DNA from: Pseudooceanicola sp.
GTDB lineage: Bacteria > Pseudomonadota > Alphaproteobacteria > Rhodobacterales > Rhodobacteraceae
Length of the DNA: 64,000 nucleotides
Assembly (NCBI GenBank): GCA_002709085.1
Contig: PAPR01000037.1
Location: forward strand, 1 to 64,000
Direction: 5' to 3'
The notes beneath the pieces are model-generated. The model was not told the DNA's origin. It saw only the letters and a list, made by a program, of their open reading frames with translations, and did no database searches. This document shows, in pieces, positions 60,232-64,000 of the stretch (positions are counted from its first letter, which is position 1; every line of letters begins with the position of its first letter). A program made the position numbers and the translations under genes.

Positions 60232-60295
60232 ATGCCCCCCAGCTTACTTGAAAAATAATTGTTTTTAGTCAGAATCTGTTTTTAATGAATCAATC
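60232..60295. promoter_or_regulatory. AT-rich divergent intergenic region
   Basis: 64 bp between the giant gene (-) and the adaptor gene (+), much richer in A/T than its surroundings. On the + strand TTGTTT (60259-60264) and TTTAAT (60281-60286) are 16 bp apart and could be a promoter. That would favour the adaptor's second ATG (60317) over the first. No clear promoter was seen for the giant gene, so its promoter may lie further inside the adaptor gene. Confidence 0.35.
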
Positions 60296-61195
60296 ATGGC
60301 TGGATTCTCATACGTAATGCAACGTTTCTTTAATATTTTTTCGGCTCGTTTTTTCATCACTTCCCGTTCTCTAACCCGCGTTATCCACGCACTGACAGCT
60401 TCATTGATGATCCTGACTCCGCATGTTTCGGCCGCGCAATCCGAGGCAATTCCCGCACCTGTCCGCTGCTTGATTGAACCCGAAGACATGATCGAACTCT
60501 CGGCGCCCGTCGCCGGAGTTCTCACCGAAATCGCAGTGTCGCGGGGGGACATGATCGCGGCAGGCCAGGTTGTTGCGCGGCTCGACGACACGCTCGAAGC
60601 CTTTCAGTTGAGCCAGGCTGAATCCCGGGCCGCAAGTGGTTACGCTTTGAAGGGGCGCGAGGCGCGGCTGGCCTTCCTGCAGGATCAGGCCGAACGGATG
60701 CGTCGTCTCGTTCAACGCAAGATCGCTTCGGACACCAGCTATGAAGAAGCGGCCATGGAAGCTGAACTGGCATTGCAACAGCTGGAGGAAGCCCGGCTCG
60801 ATCGTGCCCTCGCCGAGATCGAGGTCGAACGCTCCCGTGCCGTGCTAAAGCAAAAGACCGTGGTCAGCCCCATCAAAGGCGTGGTTGTTGAACGCAGCGC
60901 CTCGATTGGGGAATATCAGGATGGGACCGCGCCGATTGTCACCATCGCCGCGCTGGACCCGCTGCGCGTCGAGGCCTATGTGCCGCTTGACCATTTCGCC
61001 GCGCTGAAGGTTGGGCAAAGCGTCACGATCCTCCCCGAGGCTCCGATTGGCGGACGCCATGCCGCCACATTGACCGTGATCGACCGGGTGTTTGATGCGG
61101 GCACAGGCACCGTCGGCATTCGCATGTCGCTGCCGAATCCCGATCTGGTTCTGCCTGCGGGATTGCGCTGCACAGTTGAATTTGGGGCAGGCTGA
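60296..61195 (+). CDS. Periplasmic adaptor (HlyD/RND membrane-fusion type)
   Basis: 299 residues from the ATG at 60296; the ATG at 60317 is an equal or better start. An N-terminal export signal (ALTASLMILTPHVSAA, likely cut near residue 46-48) is followed by a lipoyl half-motif (SAPVAGVLTEIAVSRGD, 69-85), a helical hairpin (~100-185), the second lipoyl half (SPIKGVVVERSASIGEY) and a beta-barrel domain. It should link an inner-membrane exporter to an outer-membrane channel. No RND, ABC or MFS partner is beside it. It is divergent from the giant gene and separated by only 64 bp, so it may work with the two HlyD fusions of that operon (inference). There is no clear ribosome-binding site in front of either ATG. 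Confidence 0.85.
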   Translation: MAGFSYVMQRFFNIFSARFFITSRSLTRVIHALTASLMILTPHVSAAQSEAIPAPVRCLIEPEDMIELSAPVAGVLTEIAVSRGDMIAAGQVVARLDDTLEAFQLSQAESRAASGYALKGREARLAFLQDQAERMRRLVQRKIASDTSYEEAAMEAELALQQLEEARLDRALAEIEVERSRAVLKQKTVVSPIKGVVVERSASIGEYQDGTAPIVTIAALDPLRVEAYVPLDHFAALKVGQSVTILPEAPIGGRHAATLTVIDRVFDAGTGTVGIRMSLPNPDLVLPAGLRCTVEFGAG

Positions 61196-61255
61196 ATCAG
61201 GCATGTGAGCCCCACTTGGAGCGACATTTGCAAAAGCCCCATTGCGTTGAACCCG

Positions 61256-61972
61256 TCACCGTCCAAAGATACGTCCAATTTCTGTTTTGAAAGCCACCCA
61301 AGTGATAGTCGCGCGATTTCCTGCGTAACCGTGATACCGCGATTTCCCCGACGAGGTCGGCAACCCGGCCCAAATTCCCGCAAGATTATTCATGAACTTG
61401 GTCTGACTTAACTGACCCTTTAAAAAGGCGCTATAACCCGCATCCTCTAAAAGGATCTGTGCCAGGTGATCCTGCGTTCCGGGCGAGAACACAGTTTCCG
61501 GGCCCAGTTTCGCCCGCTCGATCAGGTTAATCAGGGTTGTGGGGATGAATTGATATCGTCCGATGGCGTGGTTCTGCCCCGGCGTCGCATTGATCCAGGC
61601 AATAACCTCACGCAGGGTCAACTCCGTGGGGCGCTTTGCAGGCTTCCTCTGTGCGCCGTAGTGGATCGCGTCGTATCCATCACGGCGAGATTCCGCAAAC
61701 CCAATCAGGTGCTTGAGCCGCGCGGTCCGCTTGTCGGAGGTTAACCCGACAAATGTAACGACCGAGGACGACTTTGACCTTGTGACCGCCGGCTTGGGCG
61801 TGGATTTCAACCGGATGCGTGATTGGTCGGGATGGATGCCGAACGTCAGTCCCGATGTCGGCCCTTGAGTCCCGAACCCCGATATGCCGTATTTCTGCGC
61901 ACTCGCAAAACTTGGACTGGCGACCATCGTGACCGCCAGGATTAACCGGCCGAGAACAACGCCTAGCTGCAT
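61256..61972 (-). CDS. Secreted muramidase-like peptidoglycan hydrolase
   Basis: 238 residues. A signal peptide (MQLGVVLGRLILAVTMVASP, then SFASA, cut near residue 25) is followed by a low-complexity linker. The catalytic-like domain (~85-238) has FAESRRDGYDAIHYG, AIGRYQFIP and LAGIWAGLP. The Glu in AESRR and the GRYQF motif match lambda-endolysin-type (GH104-like) lytic transglycosylases. It would cleave glycan strands in the periplasm. The ATG at 61972 has AAAGGGG six bases upstream. It lies downstream of the outer-membrane barrel gene, same strand, 164 bp apart. It may open the cell wall for assembly of large envelope structures (inference). Alternative: a general cell-wall hydrolase. Confidence 0.75.
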   Translation of the reverse strand: MQLGVVLGRLILAVTMVASPSFASAQKYGISGFGTQGPTSGLTFGIHPDQSRIRLKSTPKPAVTRSKSSSVVTFVGLTSDKRTARLKHLIGFAESRRDGYDAIHYGAQRKPAKRPTELTLREVIAWINATPGQNHAIGRYQFIPTTLINLIERAKLGPETVFSPGTQDHLAQILLEDAGYSAFLKGQLSQTKFMNNLAGIWAGLPTSSGKSRYHGYAGNRATITWVAFKTEIGRIFGR

Positions 61973-62136
61973 GGTAATCCCCTTTCATCTACTCCCATCA
62001 TTATGAGAGAAATGTCCGAGGAAATTACTAACGCGGAGCCGGAAAACGCAGAACCTAATCCCAGTTTATTTTAAATTTCGGGCAGGTTGGTCTTCACCCT
62101 TAACACACCGATAATACAGTCCATAATCCACGACAT

Positions 62137-64000
62137 TCAATTCGTGAAAACACCATCAAGCTGGCTCAAGAGCGAATTATCGAGAAGTAGGCTGAACCGC
62201 AGATAAAAGCCGGACTGATAGAGGCTGGATTGCCCCGACACCTCGCCTTTCGTCGCATTATAGCCGGCGGCCATCAGAACACCTTCGGTCGCCACCACAC
62301 CAAGTTCCAGCCCAAGCCCGGTCGAGCGGCCCCCGCGATTATCCCAGAGGTGGGCCGCATTCAGGCCAAGCCGATACCGATCATCGCCAAACTCCAAATC
62401 CAGACCACCCTGCACCAGTTGCGTCATGGCGCTGGCGCTGACAGCGCCGGGAATGGAGATGCTTTGATATTGACCTGCATACTTGCCGTTCACCCTGAAA
62501 TTCTCGTCGGCCTCATAACTTGTATCAACCGACCACAGGTGTTTCTGCACTTTCTGCCCTTTACGCTCCAGTTGATGCTCGTACCAGGCCAACATCTCGA
62601 TCCTGGGATCTTCCACAGGACGATAGGCGGCGCCTATGCGGGTTCGGCTGCGCAGGGTATTCTGGCCGCTCCGGTCATCGCGCGCGACGCGGCTCCGCCC
62701 CAGAAGGCTGAGATCGGGGGTGATTTGTCCCGCCAACCCCAGGCTGGCGTAGTAAGTATCTCCCGAGGGTTCCATCGTGGTTTCCAGGTCGGCATCCCCC
62801 ACAATCCGCGCGTCCGAGGATTGCCATTTGGTACCTACCGCGATGCTGGTCAGCGCGTCCCGACCGGTATCCGCCTTGCGCGAATGTTCAAGGTTCAGAC
62901 GCAGATTGGTCAGCGCGTTCAGATCCCAGGCGGCTGTCACACCTTGGGTAAAGGTCGCTTCGCTCTCTCCGGGGGCCTGCGTGAATTCCAGTGTGCCAGT
63001 CAACCAATCCGCCATCTTATGATCGAAACCGCGCCGGGCTCGGCTCAGGGCAAAGCCGTCCTGCAACTTGAATTCCGCCTCGGTATAGGCGGTCCAGCCC
63101 GGTTTGGGACTGCTGTAGGCTCCGATAACAAGGTTGGCCGGATCGCCCCCCTCGCCGTGCAACGGAAAGCGAAGTTGCCCCGTTATCTTGTTGTTCGGCC
63201 GGGTCTTGGGGACCCAATGCGCCCCGAGGATCGCAGCGCTATGGGACAGGGCCGCCCCCGCAACACGGCCCCGCTTGTATTCGACGCCGACCTCACCGCG
63301 CAGCTGGTCGGAAAATTGTCGGGCATATAGCGCGTCCAACGTCAGAATCCGACTGTCGGCTTTGCGGTCGCGCACATATTCCGCGGCGACCGACACCGCA
63401 TCCTTACGCGAAACCTCCACCCCGTAGCGCAAACGAAGCTGAGTTGTACCGGCCCGCGCCAGACCTCCCCCGACAACAAAGTTCTGCCCGGTATGGATCG
63501 CCTCGAAACTGATGGACTCGCCCTCGTGGCGGACATCATAGGACAAGCGACCTGTCAGATCGGACGTGCCGTTTTCATCGACGGACCGGGCCGCTTCGGC
63601 CTCCCAAACGCCGCCGGTGCCGGTGTCGTGTCGAACATATCCCGACTGCACCCCATACCGCGCCGCATTGCCCAATGGGGCGTCGGCCTGAACGACCCTG
63701 GCTCCGATCGTCGTGCGGTCAGTCAAGGCATAGCGCGCCTCACCGCCGTAGAGCCAATAGCGATCCGCATTCGCCCCCGTCACCTCATATGTAACCCGGA
63801 CAGAGACGGGATTGCCGGATCCGTCGAACTGGTTCACCGGGCTGCTAAAGGTGATCGTGTTGCGGAAGTAATCCAGCAGGTAATCCGTGCCGCGCCGCAT
63901 CGGCGTGCTTGTCAAGACATCGCCCCCATCCCGGTCGCGAACCAGGACTTCCACCCGCTCCGACCGGTCGACATAGCCGCCCAACGTCATATCGTAGGGA
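62137..64000 (-). CDS. Outer-membrane beta-barrel protein, C-terminal part
   Basis: About 620 residues are visible; the frame is open at the right edge, so the start is beyond the window. The N-terminal part seen (VEVLVRDRDGG, then RGTDYLLDYFRNTITF and VSVRVTYEV) resembles the linker before barrels in large multi-domain outer-membrane proteins. About 500 residues of amphipathic strands with aromatic girdles follow, with turns every 10-20 residues, ending in GFYLRFSLLLD and a short tail. Terminates with TGA. It could be an anchor or pore for the neighbouring surface protein, or an independent large outer-membrane protein. No TonB box or OMP85 motif is visible in this part. Confidence 0.7.
   Translation of the reverse strand, partial: PYDMTLGGYVDRSERVEVLVRDRDGGDVLTSTPMRRGTDYLLDYFRNTITFSSPVNQFDGSGNPVSVRVTYEVTGANADRYWLYGGEARYALTDRTTIGARVVQADAPLGNAARYGVQSGYVRHDTGTGGVWEAEAARSVDENGTSDLTGRLSYDVRHEGESISFEAIHTGQNFVVGGGLARAGTTQLRLRYGVEVSRKDAVSVAAEYVRDRKADSRILTLDALYARQFSDQLRGEVGVEYKRGRVAGAALSHSAAILGAHWVPKTRPNNKITGQLRFPLHGEGGDPANLVIGAYSSPKPGWTAYTEAEFKLQDGFALSRARRGFDHKMADWLTGTLEFTQAPGESEATFTQGVTAAWDLNALTNLRLNLEHSRKADTGRDALTSIAVGTKWQSSDARIVGDADLETTMEPSGDTYYASLGLAGQITPDLSLLGRSRVARDDRSGQNTLRSRTRIGAAYRPVEDPRIEMLAWYEHQLERKGQKVQKHLWSVDTSYEADENFRVNGKYAGQYQSISIPGAVSASAMTQLVQGGLDLEFGDDRYRLGLNAAHLWDNRGGRSTGLGLELGVVATEGVLMAAGYNATKGEVSGQSSLYQSGFYLRFSLLLDNSLLSQLDGVFTN

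Larger units (their letters stand above)
49855..60084 (-). repeat. Twelve two-part PPC-like beta-sandwich units
   Basis: I count 12 recurrences of a two-domain unit. The first half begins with a G-x-(I/V/L) strand, a Y-x-F-x-L strand and a (F/Y/I)D-x-L turn, and ends near GDYxF-LLD. The second half runs from a TxTxIYxFDA-like strand through WRLIDPxG to GTYxLLIEG. They resemble pre-peptidase C-terminal (PPC/DVUA0089) domains. LamG and lectin domains are inserted between units. Confidence 0.75.

Noticed and set aside
58597-60258. 553-residue frame opposite the giant gene's N-terminus
   Set aside because: Covers LEPR-XLL, PPC and LamG coding sequence on the other strand; composition is that of a shadow.
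60265-60591. 108-residue antisense frame over the adaptor start
   Set aside because: Opposes a well-supported adaptor gene, with no domain or ribosome-binding site.
1-64000. tRNA, rRNA, insertion sequence or prophage genes
   Set aside because: None seen on reading; the muramidase alone is not evidence for a phage because it has a signal peptide and envelope-gene neighbours.

Overview
This is a GC-rich bacterial window dominated by two giant surface-protein genes and a set of unusual export genes. Base composition and protein style suggest an alphaproteobacterium, perhaps Rhodobacterales. That is a weak inference: no rRNA, tRNA or other taxonomic marker was seen. Coding density is very high. 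The largest gaps are about 164 bp (61973-62136), 148 bp (16016-16163), 110 bp (22178-22287) and 102 bp (15059-15160), so no gene-free stretch exceeds 300 bp.

Layout, left to right: (1) 2-15058 (+), the 3' end of a giant beta-helical, filamentous-adhesin-like protein whose start lies outside the window. (2) 15161-16015 (+), a MaoC/HTD2-type acyl-CoA hydratase, apparently an unrelated metabolic gene. (3) A leftward gene set, 60231 to 16164 (-). It begins with one uninterrupted 37.6-kb gene for a 12,538-residue LEPR-XLL protein. It continues with a 102-aa DUF3467 protein, a GAF-GAF-TM-HlyD protein, a PqqD-like/M50 protease/HlyD fusion, and a short SecA-like ATPase. Gaps are 18 bp, 110 bp, 1 bp and an 8-base overlap, which points to one operon. 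(4) 60296-61195 (+), a divergently transcribed periplasmic adaptor (HlyD/RND-type). (5) 61256-61972 (-), a secreted muramidase-like enzyme. (6) 62137-64000 (-), the 3' end of an outer-membrane beta-barrel gene that runs off the window.

How the genes may work together (inference): the giant protein has no obvious Sec signal peptide and no C-terminal RTX nonapeptides, and no ABC exporter is visible. It starts instead with a LEPR-XLL motif. The genes behind it combine a SecA-type motor without its normal C-terminal third, a leader-binding-like PqqD domain fused to an intramembrane metalloprotease, and two membrane-anchored HlyD adaptors. One of those adaptors carries cytoplasmic GAF sensor domains. 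A third adaptor, a muramidase and an outer-membrane barrel flank the set. Together they look like a dedicated, possibly undescribed export and maturation system for LEPR-XLL giant proteins.

The giant protein reads as a mosaic. From the N-terminus: LEPR-XLL; 12 two-part PPC-like units with three inserted LamG domains and one lectin-like domain; 17 CARDB repeats; a unique two-cysteine module; a beta-propeller; nine Ig/cadherin-like repeats; an RHS/YD-like segment; a dockerin; Big2-like domains; a glycine-zipper hydrophobic segment; a second propeller; an alpha/beta-hydrolase with GHSRG; a zincin-like module with a broken HExxH; five 93-residue tandem repeats; and two cohesin-like domains.
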